From Bacteroidia bacterium (GTDB taxonomy: Bacteria > Bacteroidota > Bacteroidia > JABEUT01), in the NCBI GenBank assembly GCA_013044305.1, contig JABEUT010000218.1, positions 1-22,591 of the forward strand: a stretch of 22,591 bases of DNA, given 5' to 3'. Below are positions 16,993-22,591 of this stretch, piece after piece (positions within the stretch are counted from its first letter, which is position 1; each line of letters opens with the position of its first letter). A program made the translations under genes and the position numbers. A model generated the notes under the pieces. It ran no database searches and had not been told where the DNA came from. It worked only from the letters and a program-made list of their open reading frames with translations.

Positions 16993-17418
16993 TTAAAATT
17001 TCCTGTTCGTCTTCACCCAGTTCTGAATGTATTCCACAATCTGCCGTGTATCGGTTCCCGGGGCGAATAATTTGCCTACACCCAGTTTCTGTAAATCCAG
17101 TGCGTCTTTTTCGGGAACAATGCCACCGCCTGTAAGCAGCACGTCGTTCATTCCCTTTTCCTTCATCAGCTTTAATATTTTGGGGAATACGGTCAGGTGT
17201 GCACCCGACAGGATGCTTATCCCTATGGCATCCACGTCTTCCTGCAATGCAGTGTTCACAACGCTTTCGGGTGTCTGGTGCAATCCGGTGTAAATAACCT
17301 CCATACCGGCGTTGCGCAGGAACGAGGCTATAACTTTGGCTCCGCGGTCGTGCCCGTCGAGCCCTACCTTTGCCACCAGTACGCGTATGGGGCGTGTGAA
17401 TGCGTTGGGTTCTGCCAT
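16993..17418 (-). CDS. Stand-alone cobalamin-binding subunit of an acyl-CoA mutase
   Basis: The 141-residue protein is one B12-binding domain as found at the C-terminus of methylmalonyl-CoA mutase. The base-off/His-on motif DGHDRG is at 21-26, with H23 as the lower cobalt ligand. The later GISILSGAH (66-74) and LLTGGGIVPEKD (94-105) complete the pocket that holds the nucleotide tail of the cofactor. The N-terminal extension is only about ten residues and no TIM-barrel domain is present, so it must work with a separately encoded large subunit that is not in this window. It could serve methylmalonyl-CoA, isobutyryl-CoA or a related mutase. It sits 12 bases after the small GT2 gene and in the same run as the cobalamin riboswitch genes. 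Confidence 0.93.
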   Translation of the reverse strand: MAEPNAFTRPIRVLVAKVGLDGHDRGAKVIASFLRNAGMEVIYTGLHQTPESVVNTALQEDVDAIGISILSGAHLTVFPKILKLMKEKGMNDVLLTGGGIVPEKDALDLQKLGVGKLFAPGTDTRQIVEYIQNWVKTNRKF

Positions 17419-17430
17419 AACGGGGCAAAT

Positions 17431-18072
17431 TTAATACATATTTCGCAGCCGCCTCTGTTTTGCCGTTATGCCGTCTTCGGAGCCTGAATAATAGATGTAG
17501 GTTTTCAGGTCAGGCTTTTGATTTTTGTACTTCTGTCCGGCTCTTTCATAAAAATCGGAATCGAGGGAGTAGATGTTTTTAAATTTGACGTCGGTAAAAA
17601 CCTCCCGTTTTCCGAACAGGGTTCCGAAAATGATGCAGTCGTTTATATGTATATCCTTTTTGGTATCATATTTATCGGGCACATAATAATGTTCGGGTTT
17701 TCCGGCCACAATTTCAGGTACCGAGGCAATCAGGTCGCAGCCCTTTTTCATGTACTTCAGGCATTCCGACACATGGTTTGGCTTATAGCGGTCATCGGAG
17801 TCTATCAATCCTATAAATGGCGCAGCGCTAATCAATACCCCTTTGTTTACTGCCCCGGCCTGTCCGGTATTGGCGTGCCGCAGGTAAGTTATTTTGGCTT
17901 CCCTGCCTATGGAATATTTTAACAGCTGCCCGCCAAGGCTGTAACTGCTTCCGTCGTCCACCACAATAATTTCAAAGTCATGGAAGTCCTGTTCCATAAC
18001 CGAATCCAGCGCGCGTTCCACCAGGCTGAAATTGCGGTTATATACTGCCATTATGATGGAAACTCCGGGCAT
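17431..18072 (-). CDS. Family 2 glycosyltransferase
   Basis: The 213-residue protein is a GT-A fold GT2 enzyme. It opens with VSIIMAVYNR (4-13), has IIVVDDGSS (35-43) for nucleotide binding and DSDD (91-94) as the metal-binding DxD, and carries the acceptor-side LDSDFYERAG later on. It is short for the family and ends soon after the catalytic core, with no membrane helix, so it is probably a soluble enzyme working at the inner face of the membrane. The end (EDGITAKQRRLRNMY) is basic. It lies 69 bases after the DUF6580 gene and 12 bases before the B12-binding subunit gene. Its position between two cobalamin-related parts of the run looks functionally unrelated to them. Confidence 0.92.
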   Translation of the reverse strand: MPGVSIIMAVYNRNFSLVERALDSVMEQDFHDFEIIVVDDGSSYSLGGQLLKYSIGREAKITYLRHANTGQAGAVNKGVLISAAPFIGLIDSDDRYKPNHVSECLKYMKKGCDLIASVPEIVAGKPEHYYVPDKYDTKKDIHINDCIIFGTLFGKREVFTDVKFKNIYSLDSDFYERAGQKYKNQKPDLKTYIYYSGSEDGITAKQRRLRNMY

Positions 18073-18116
18073 GATTGTATTCAGGATTTGAGTTGCCGTT
18101 TAATCCTCGGTACCGC

Positions 18117-18124
18117 CAAAGGTA
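18117..18124 (-). promoter_or_regulatory. Candidate internal -7 element (TACCTTTG) before the GT2 gene
   Basis: Minus-strand TACCTTTG matches TAnnTTTG in the 69-base gap between the DUF6580 gene and GT2. No TTG stands at the normal -33 distance. If used, it would let the GT2-to-radA genes be expressed apart from the riboswitch transcript. Confidence 0.35.
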
Positions 18125-18141
18125 TCGCTCTGGCGCTTGCG

Positions 18142-18717
18142 TCAGGCCGCTTGTTCTTTTCTCAAGGCAGGCAATCCGTATTTGGCAAGTTCGAAGGCGC
18201 CAAACAGTATGCCGCAGTAAAACAGGTCGCCGGCAACCGTATTCCAGAAGAAGGGCAGGCCGGCAATATAGCAGGTATAAAGTCCCGATACAGTCTGTGG
18301 ATATAGTGTACTGCCCATCCATACTCCTAAATTGGTTACCAGAAAAAATATAACCGAAGCCGACAGGCTGGCGCCTATTACCGGCAGCAGTCTTACTTTT
18401 TTGAGCATAATAAATCCTGAAAAGGCTATTAGCACAAATGCCGCATACACCCACGGAAAGGCATCAGGAAACAACCACACCCTGCCGTGATTGAGCGAGG
18501 AATAAACGGTATTGTTGAGTGCCACGTCGCCTAACCACATGGCTGCAAGGGGTATGGCGAAGGCGAGCAGGCGGTTGGAAAAGCAAGCGGCTCCGAAAAG
18601 AGCCATAGCCCCTACGGCGGTAAAGTTCCATGGATGGGGTATAAGGCGGCTGAATGTTGCCGCCAGTATCAATGCCGTAACTACGCCCATCTGTATTTTC
18701 ATTTTTTTTGTTTTCAT
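18142..18717 (-). CDS. DUF6580-type membrane protein, candidate vitamin transporter S-component
   Basis: The 191-residue protein has about six membrane helices and the pattern I associate with DUF6580: SRLIPHPWNFTAVGAMALFG (23-42), GLYTCYIAGLPFFWNT (145-160) and GDLFYCGILFG (163-173), with the TNLGVW block at 128-133. This family has the size and layout of ECF-transporter S-components. It starts 27 bases after the BtuG-like gene, so it should be under the same cobalamin riboswitch. Uptake of cobalamin or a precursor through the inner membrane is a reasonable inference, comparable to solitary BtuM proteins. No ECF ATPase or T subunit is encoded nearby. The start at 18717 is followed by a second Met at residue 6, which could also be used. 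Confidence 0.82.
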   Translation of the reverse strand: MKTKKMKIQMGVVTALILAATFSRLIPHPWNFTAVGAMALFGAACFSNRLLAFAIPLAAMWLGDVALNNTVYSSLNHGRVWLFPDAFPWVYAAFVLIAFSGFIMLKKVRLLPVIGASLSASVIFFLVTNLGVWMGSTLYPQTVSGLYTCYIAGLPFFWNTVAGDLFYCGILFGAFELAKYGLPALRKEQAA

Positions 18718-18744
18718 AATGCTTGTGATTTGAATTGACTATTA

Positions 18745-20046
18745 TTACTGTTTGATTATTTTTTTCACCACTTTTCCGTTGGTTGTTTCCAATGTTATAA
18801 AGTACATGCCGCTTGCCAGGTTGCCGAGCGAAAGGCTATAAGGTGCGGCTGTGCTTATCTGGTTGCTATATACTTCCTGACCCGGCAGATTGGTTATAAC
18901 CAGTGTGGCCATGCCTTTGCACGCTCCGCTGAAATTAAGCAGCACCTGATTGCTTGCCGGATTGGGGTAAACCGATAATCCGATATTGGTGTTGATTTGG
19001 GGTACGCCGGCCACTGATGTTATATCAAAGGCAAAATTACCCGGGGCAACATCGGTTGCAAATGAGTCTATGGCCTGTCCGAACAGGTTATAGATGTAGG
19101 TTTCGCCAAAAGTTTTATAGTCGGTCTGACTTACATACATATACCCGTCGGCGGAATCAATGGCCATTCCGTAAATGAACTTGTTGATTTTTAATGAATC
19201 CCAGACGGTATTGGAGCTGGTGCTGAACAAGCCTATGTTTGCATCGTTGCCTGCCTGAAAATATACATTGCCCTGATAGTATGCCGAACCGGTGCAGCCC
19301 GAACTTAGGTTCAGGGAGTAATTGACAAAAGCAACAGTGGCGGCATTGTATTTTGTAACTGTGGAATTAGTCCAGTTCAGGTCGTTGATTGTGAATACCC
19401 TTTTATTTGTCGGTTCTATTTCAACGTCATAAGGGTTCAGTCCGTTGACACCAAGGTTCACTTCGCGTTTTTCCTTTTGAGCCTTTAAATCTTCCACGCC
19501 GAGCAGGCCAACGCTGCCCGACCCGAAATCGTTTATGGCGATATAGGCGGAGTCGTTCATAACCTTTATGCCCTGTGTGGCATGAGATACGGTTGTATCC
19601 TGATAAATAAGCTGTAAATTGCTTTTGTTAAACACCTGAAAGTAAGAATGGAGCGGGAAGGTGGTTCCCAATGTTACAAGAATCCGGTTGCCCCACACCG
19701 CCATTTCCCTTATGCCTATTACGGTTTGTTTGGCTACCCTTTGCTTGGTGTTCAAATCGTATTTAATGAGGAGCGAATCGGCGCCCACATAAATATAGCC
19801 GCTGTCGATGATTACATAGGAGCCGAACTTGGAGCCTTTGATGGTATCGAAGTCCTTATAAATTTTTGTGGCCGGGTTGTAGCTTCCCACGGTGGTGTAA
19901 GTTCCTGTAGTGTCGTTATACAAGCGGTTCCCGTCATTCAATACAATTACCTGATTGAGTTTGTAAGCTTGCGCGTTAACATTTGAAATGCAGGCGGCGG
20001 CATAAAGCGCTATACCTGCGGCGATTAAATGAATTTTTGTTTTCAT
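18745..20046 (-). CDS. T9SS-exported BtuG-like (DUF5074/YncE-type) beta-propeller
   Basis: The 433-residue protein has a signal peptide (about 1-25, cleavage VNA/QA; a weak lipobox-like AAAC at 16-19 is noted). A beta-propeller follows at about 28-350, and its first blade, VIVLNDGN ... YTTVGSYNPATKIYKD with GSYVIIDSGYIYVGAD, follows the DUF5074 pattern. A T9SS type A sorting domain ends it (about 355-433; LSVYPNPASNQVLLNF ... GMYFITLE ... VVKKIIKQ). BtuG of Bacteroides is a DUF5074-like surface propeller that captures cobalamin for the BtuB receptor. The cobalamin riboswitch 200 bases upstream makes corrinoid binding the best guess here. BtuG is a lipoprotein, so a T9SS tail is a different way to reach the surface. 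No TonB-dependent receptor adjoins it. Confidence 0.85.
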   Translation of the reverse strand: MKTKIHLIAAGIALYAAACISNVNAQAYKLNQVIVLNDGNRLYNDTTGTYTTVGSYNPATKIYKDFDTIKGSKFGSYVIIDSGYIYVGADSLLIKYDLNTKQRVAKQTVIGIREMAVWGNRILVTLGTTFPLHSYFQVFNKSNLQLIYQDTTVSHATQGIKVMNDSAYIAINDFGSGSVGLLGVEDLKAQKEKREVNLGVNGLNPYDVEIEPTNKRVFTINDLNWTNSTVTKYNAATVAFVNYSLNLSSGCTGSAYYQGNVYFQAGNDANIGLFSTSSNTVWDSLKINKFIYGMAIDSADGYMYVSQTDYKTFGETYIYNLFGQAIDSFATDVAPGNFAFDITSVAGVPQINTNIGLSVYPNPASNQVLLNFSGACKGMATLVITNLPGQEVYSNQISTAAPYSLSLGNLASGMYFITLETTNGKVVKKIIKQ

Positions 20047-20080
20047 TGTTTTTTTGTTTTTTTGTATGCGCCTTGTTGTT

Positions 20081-20139
20081 CCACCGCAACAAAGAGCAAA
20101 CGGTTACAAATTTATTTATTAAAACCATTGCTGCGGCGG
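20081..20139 (-). other. RNA stem-loop in the leader of the BtuG-like gene
   Basis: On the minus strand CCGCCGCAGCAA (20139-20128) pairs along its whole length with UUGUUGCGGUGG (20092-20081), giving 12 continuous pairs including two G-U wobbles and a 35-nt loop. On the plus strand the same two positions would be A-C mismatches, so the helix fits only the sense RNA. It ends 34 bases before the ATG at 20046 and is not followed by a U-run, so it is not an intrinsic terminator. It may be part of the riboswitch expression platform or a stabilising or translational element. The loop also contains TAAATTTG (20114-20107), a -7-like match without a -33 partner. Confidence 0.5.
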
Positions 20140-20223
20140 TAAGAAGAGGAAGATTGAGAACCAAGCCTGCCTAAATGACAAGGCTTTATTTCTTCTTCCG
20201 CTTTTTTCCCGAAGCATGAATGG

Positions 20224-20247
20224 AACGGAGCGTGGACTCCGTTTTTT
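20224..20247 (+). terminator. Hairpin followed by a T-run, directly next to the riboswitch
   Basis: AACGGAG (20224-20230) and CTCCGTT (20237-20243) form a 7-bp stem with a 6-base loop, followed on the plus strand by further T residues to 20247. Read on + it looks like an intrinsic terminator, but no + gene feeds it. Read on the riboswitch strand the hairpin is preceded by A residues and lacks a U-run. It is either a stop for antisense RNA or a hairpin of the expression platform. Confidence 0.35.
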
Positions 20248-20417
20248 GCGTTGGCAGGTCTTCTGACTCGCTCTTGTTTTCGGCGCCTTCCCGTTCCGCA
20301 GAATTGCAAAACAGTGGCGAAAAGTATCCAAAAACATATTAAAGAGCTCACAGCAGCGGGAACTGTCCGGGATTTGCACCCGGTTCCCTTTTCATCCGCT
20401 CATTGCGGAACCAATGC
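20248..20417 (-). ncRNA. Cobalamin (AdoCbl-type) riboswitch
   Basis: On the minus strand all conserved blocks appear in order. The core GGAACCGGGTGCAAATCCC leads on through GGACAGTTCCCGCTGCTGTGA (core region 20388-20348). GCCACTG is at 20318-20312. The exact B12 box AGTCAGAAGACCTGCC is at 20268-20253, matching AGYCMGRAGACCTGCC. The closing P1 helix can form between GCATTGG (20417-20411) and CCAACGC (20254-20248) with one mismatch. The GCCACTG block suggests the class I, adenosylcobalamin-type architecture. It heads the BtuG-like and DUF6580 genes, which would be turned down when cobalamin is plentiful. The expression platform lies in the 200-base leader, but its mechanism is not obvious: no minus-strand terminator with a U-run is seen, which favours translational control. 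Confidence 0.95.
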
Positions 20418-20421
20418 GGGG

Positions 20422-20429
20422 CAAAAGTA
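20422..20429 (-). promoter_or_regulatory. Promoter -7 element (TACTTTTG) for the riboswitch transcript
   Basis: Minus-strand TACTTTTG matches TAnnTTTG and sits just upstream of the riboswitch P1 strand, so transcription would begin at or next to the aptamer's first pairing segment. A canonical -33 TTTG is not seen. Confidence 0.55.
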
Positions 20430-20471
20430 ATAATTATTCAACAGGAACATACTCCACCCTGAAAATAATTT

Positions 20472-21437
20472 TTATACAGGGGAATCAATGGCGGCGCCGG
20501 CGCCGTTTTTTGGGTGCGTTATGCGGTACAGCAGGAAAACCAGGAGGCCCACTATGGCTGCGCTAACTATAACATATACGATCTGGGAGTTGACGGAACC
20601 GACCTGGTCAATGTCTTTGGGAACTATGTTGCGCTCCTCTATATAGGCGAACAGCACAGCAGTGGCGTTGTTCAGGAAGTGTGCAAAAACGGATACCCAA
20701 AGTGATTTCGACCAGAAGAACAGATAGCCCAGGTAAACCCCCATGAGCATACGGGGAAGGAACCCGTAAAATTCAAAATGCAGGAAGCTGAACAGAATGC
20801 CGGTAACCCATATTCCTGCATGTACGTTTTTTGTCCATTGTATCATAATCTTCTGGAGTGTGGCGCGGAAAAACAATTCTTCGCAGAATGCGGCGAGCAG
20901 GCCAATCATAAACAGATTCAAAAGCAATTCCGGAAATGACTGATGTGCAAGAAAAGCGTTGGTTAAGTCGTCGGCCTTTTTTTCTGAATCCTTCATCCAT
21001 TGTTCTATTCCGCTCATAAATGAAGGAAGCGACAGATGGCTGTTCAGTTCTGCCAGATAGTTGATGAGCGGCATGGCGCACCACATGATAAGTCCGCCCG
21101 TGAGCAGAACGGTTATCTTGCCCGGGTTGTTAATCTGAAGGTACCCGCCGGCGTTGTGCGATGACAAAAAAGCGAATGCAAGGGCGGGCAATATGAACGA
21201 ACCTACCGAACTTACAATTTGGGCTACCTGCAGCCCGAGCACCAATGCGGGGTTTTTATAATCGTTCAAGCCCTGAATATCATACAGGCTCACGTGCGCT
21301 ATCGCGGTAATGCACAGTACTCCCAGCAGGCTGAATAAAATAAGGCCCGCCAGAAAAAAGCACATGAGGATAACAAACTGTCTTCCGGCGCCAAGCCGGG
21401 CAAAGGAGGGAAGGGTTTCGTTTTGTTCCAAATTCAT
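20472..21437 (-). CDS. CPBP-family intramembrane metalloprotease (CAAX protease-like)
   Basis: With the ATG at 21437 the protein has 321 residues and about eight membrane helices. The Abi/CPBP catalytic signature is complete: the E186-E187 pair with R191 (CEELFFRATLQ), H220 in the FSFLH motif, and H253 with N256 in FAHFLNNA. These residues bind zinc inside the membrane in the type II CAAX prenyl protease group. Bacterial members act in membrane protein processing, bacteriocin immunity or envelope functions, and the substrate here is unknown. The frame extends seven codons to a TTG at 21458, which I reject in favour of the ATG. It diverges from dusB and is read on the same strand as, but with its own promoter upstream of, the riboswitch unit. 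Confidence 0.92.
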   Translation of the reverse strand: MNLEQNETLPSFARLGAGRQFVILMCFFLAGLILFSLLGVLCITAIAHVSLYDIQGLNDYKNPALVLGLQVAQIVSSVGSFILPALAFAFLSSHNAGGYLQINNPGKITVLLTGGLIMWCAMPLINYLAELNSHLSLPSFMSGIEQWMKDSEKKADDLTNAFLAHQSFPELLLNLFMIGLLAAFCEELFFRATLQKIMIQWTKNVHAGIWVTGILFSFLHFEFYGFLPRMLMGVYLGYLFFWSKSLWVSVFAHFLNNATAVLFAYIEERNIVPKDIDQVGSVNSQIVYVIVSAAIVGLLVFLLYRITHPKNGAGAAIDSPV

Positions 21438-21447
21438 ACAGTTGGAG

Positions 21448-21455
21448 TATATTTG
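21448..21455 (+). promoter_or_regulatory. Promoter -7 element (TATATTTG) of dusB
   Basis: TATATTTG matches TAnnTTTG on +, with a TTTG at 21422-21425 located 22 bases upstream as a -33 candidate. It abuts the opposing element at 21456-21463. The start of transcription near 21462 would leave about 12 nt before ATG 21474 or about 54 nt before ATG 21516. Confidence 0.55.
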
Positions 21456-21463
21456 CAAAAATA
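21456..21463 (-). promoter_or_regulatory. Promoter -7 element (TATTTTTG) of the CPBP protease gene
   Basis: Minus-strand TATTTTTG matches TAnnTTTG and is placed 18 bases before the ATG at 21437. No TTG is seen at the usual -33 distance, which falls in the start of dusB. Together with the + element it forms a 16-base near-palindrome. Confidence 0.45.
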
Positions 21464-21473
21464 GCGATAAGTA

Positions 21474-22538
21474 ATGAGCACAGCCCCTCCACCCTCCAAT
21501 AGGGGGATTACTGAAATGAACAACTTAATATTTCCTTCCGGGGATAGGGGAGCAGTGTACATAGGCAATTTAAAGCTACCCGATTTTCCCCTCTTGCTTG
21601 CTCCGATGGAGGACGTGAGCGATCCTCCGTTCCGCTATGTATGCAGAAAGGAGGGAGCCGATCTGCTTTACACCGAATTCATTTCATCGGAAGGACTGAT
21701 ACGCAGCGCCGCAAAAAGCGTGAAAAAACTCGATATTTTTGAATACGAAAGACCAACCGGCATTCAGCTTTTCGGAAGCAATATAGACTCTATGCGCGAG
21801 GCTGCACTCATTGCGGAAAAAGCCAATCCCGAGCTTATAGACATCAACTACGGCTGCCCTGTAAAAAAAGTGGCCTGCAAGGGCGCCGGAGCAGCCCTGT
21901 TGCAGGATATACCCAAGATGGTAAGCATGACATCCCAAATAGTAAAATCGGTTGCGGTACCCGTAACGGTAAAGACAAGGCTCGGCTGGGACGATTCAAC
22001 AAAAAATGTGGTGGAAGCAGCCGAAAGGTTGCAGGACATAGGAATAAAAGCCATTACCATACATGGCAGAACGCGTAAACAGATGTATAAGGGTGATGCA
22101 GACTGGACCCTGATAGGGGAAATAAAGAACAACCCGCGCATGCATATACCTGTTTTTGGCAACGGTGACATAGATTCCCCCTTAAAAGCCATAGAAATGA
22201 AACGCCGGTATGGCGTAGACGGCCTGATGATTGGAAGAGCGGCAATAGGCTATCCCTGGATATTCAGGGAGATAAAACAGTTCATAAAAACAGGTGAGTT
22301 GCCCGCTCCGCCCACCCTGAACGAAAGAATAGAGGTATGCCGGACCCATCTGCTAAAATCTATAGAATGGAAGGGCGAGAAACTAGGCATACTGGAAATG
22401 CGCAGGCATTACACCAATTATTTTAAGGGCATGGAGAATTTTAAGGAGTACCGCCTGAAACTGGTGAATGCAGTTCTTTATTCGGAAATAGAGGATATTT
22501 TGCATGATGTAGGCGTACAGTATGCAAAAGCAGTTTAA
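21474..22538 (+). CDS. dusB: tRNA-dihydrouridine synthase (DusB-like)
   Basis: Dus enzymes reduce uridines in the tRNA D-loop using FMN and NADPH. From ATG 21474 the protein has 354 residues. The FMN-binding TIM barrel starts near 29 with VYIGNLKLPDFPLLLAPMED, and the catalytic C128 lies in INYGCPVKKV. The barrel's later parts VKTRLGWDDS, ITIHGRTRKQMYKG, VFGNGDIDS and GLMIGRAAIGYPWIF are all present, followed by the helical tRNA-binding domain with MRRHYTNYFKG. The first 14 residues (MSTAPPPSNRGITE) are not family-like, so the ATG at 21516 is a good alternative start. The gene diverges from the CPBP protease gene. Its closest reading is the DusB type common in Bacteroidota. Confidence 0.95.
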   Translation: MSTAPPPSNRGITEMNNLIFPSGDRGAVYIGNLKLPDFPLLLAPMEDVSDPPFRYVCRKEGADLLYTEFISSEGLIRSAAKSVKKLDIFEYERPTGIQLFGSNIDSMREAALIAEKANPELIDINYGCPVKKVACKGAGAALLQDIPKMVSMTSQIVKSVAVPVTVKTRLGWDDSTKNVVEAAERLQDIGIKAITIHGRTRKQMYKGDADWTLIGEIKNNPRMHIPVFGNGDIDSPLKAIEMKRRYGVDGLMIGRAAIGYPWIFREIKQFIKTGELPAPPTLNERIEVCRTHLLKSIEWKGEKLGILEMRRHYTNYFKGMENFKEYRLKLVNAVLYSEIEDILHDVGVQYAKAV

Positions 22539-22567
22539 ATTTATGCCGTAATTAAAACCAATATTCT

Positions 22568-22591
22568 ATGCCTACAGCAAAAGTAACCCTC
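22568..22591 (+). CDS. Possible start of a further gene, cut by the window end
   Basis: After dusB, an ATG at 22568 opens a frame reading MPTAKVTL to the window edge. The 29-base gap, the same strand and the A-rich context fit a gene start, but eight residues are too few to identify it or be sure it is real. Confidence 0.3.

Noticed and set aside
16979..17428. Alternative 149-residue minus-strand frame over the B12-binding subunit gene
   Set aside because: It is rich in Arg, Gly and His with no domain, while the shifted frame at 16993-17418 encodes a complete B12-binding domain.
20112..20379. Two small minus-strand open frames upstream of the BtuG-like gene
   Set aside because: They overlap the cobalamin riboswitch and its leader, whose RNA conservation explains the sequence. 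Neither frame has protein features.

Overview
The window looks like a chromosomal segment of a free-living Bacteroidota, probably a Sphingobacteriia- or Chitinophagia-like lineage. The evidence is two secreted proteins with type IX secretion (T9SS) type A C-terminal sorting domains, several Bacteroidota-type -7 promoter elements (TAnnTTTG) in the gaps between genes, weak or absent Shine-Dalgarno sequences with A-rich translation starts, a cobalamin riboswitch with an exact B12 box, and protein sequences that read like Bacteroidota versions of ArgS, Dut, DusB, NuoE/F and RadA. No tRNA, rRNA or CRISPR array was found.

Layout. (1) 1-88 is the 3' end of an unidentified gene. (2) 91-780 is a small mobile or REP-like unit: a 55-bp tandem repeat, an IS200-like/RAYT-type transposase broken by a one-base deletion, and an inverted copy of the repeat core. 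(3) argS lies on + at 860-2665. (4) A three-gene minus-strand operon (5958 to 2719) encodes a TMTC-like membrane protein with TPRs, a small signal-peptide/coil/TM protein and a cytoplasmic-looking NlpC/P60 peptidase. (5) An isolated nuoE-nuoF pair on minus (7980 to 6110) starts at its own promoter. (6) A 1034-aa T9SS-exported propeller (VPS10/Asp-box) plus PKD protein lies on + at 8260-11364. (7) A nine-gene co-directional minus-strand run (20046 to 11377) follows: BtuG-like protein, DUF6580 membrane protein, GT2, B12-binding mutase subunit, enoyl-CoA hydratase, flippase, dut, methyltransferase-GT2 fusion and radA. It is headed by a cobalamin riboswitch at 20417-20248. (8) A CPBP membrane protease (minus) and dusB (+) diverge from back-to-back -7 elements.

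The main biological story is the riboswitch-headed unit. An AdoCbl-type riboswitch precedes a secreted beta-propeller resembling the DUF5074/BtuG corrinoid-binding family, but here it carries a T9SS sorting tail. Next comes a DUF6580 multi-pass protein resembling ECF-type vitamin S-components. Three genes further on is a stand-alone cobalamin-binding mutase subunit, with an enoyl-CoA hydratase next to it. This suggests a compact surface-capture plus inner-membrane route for vitamin B12 that lacks the usual BtuB receptor next to it, possibly linked to a B12-dependent acyl-CoA pathway. The leader between riboswitch and start codon also holds a 12-bp stem that pairs fully only as minus-strand RNA.
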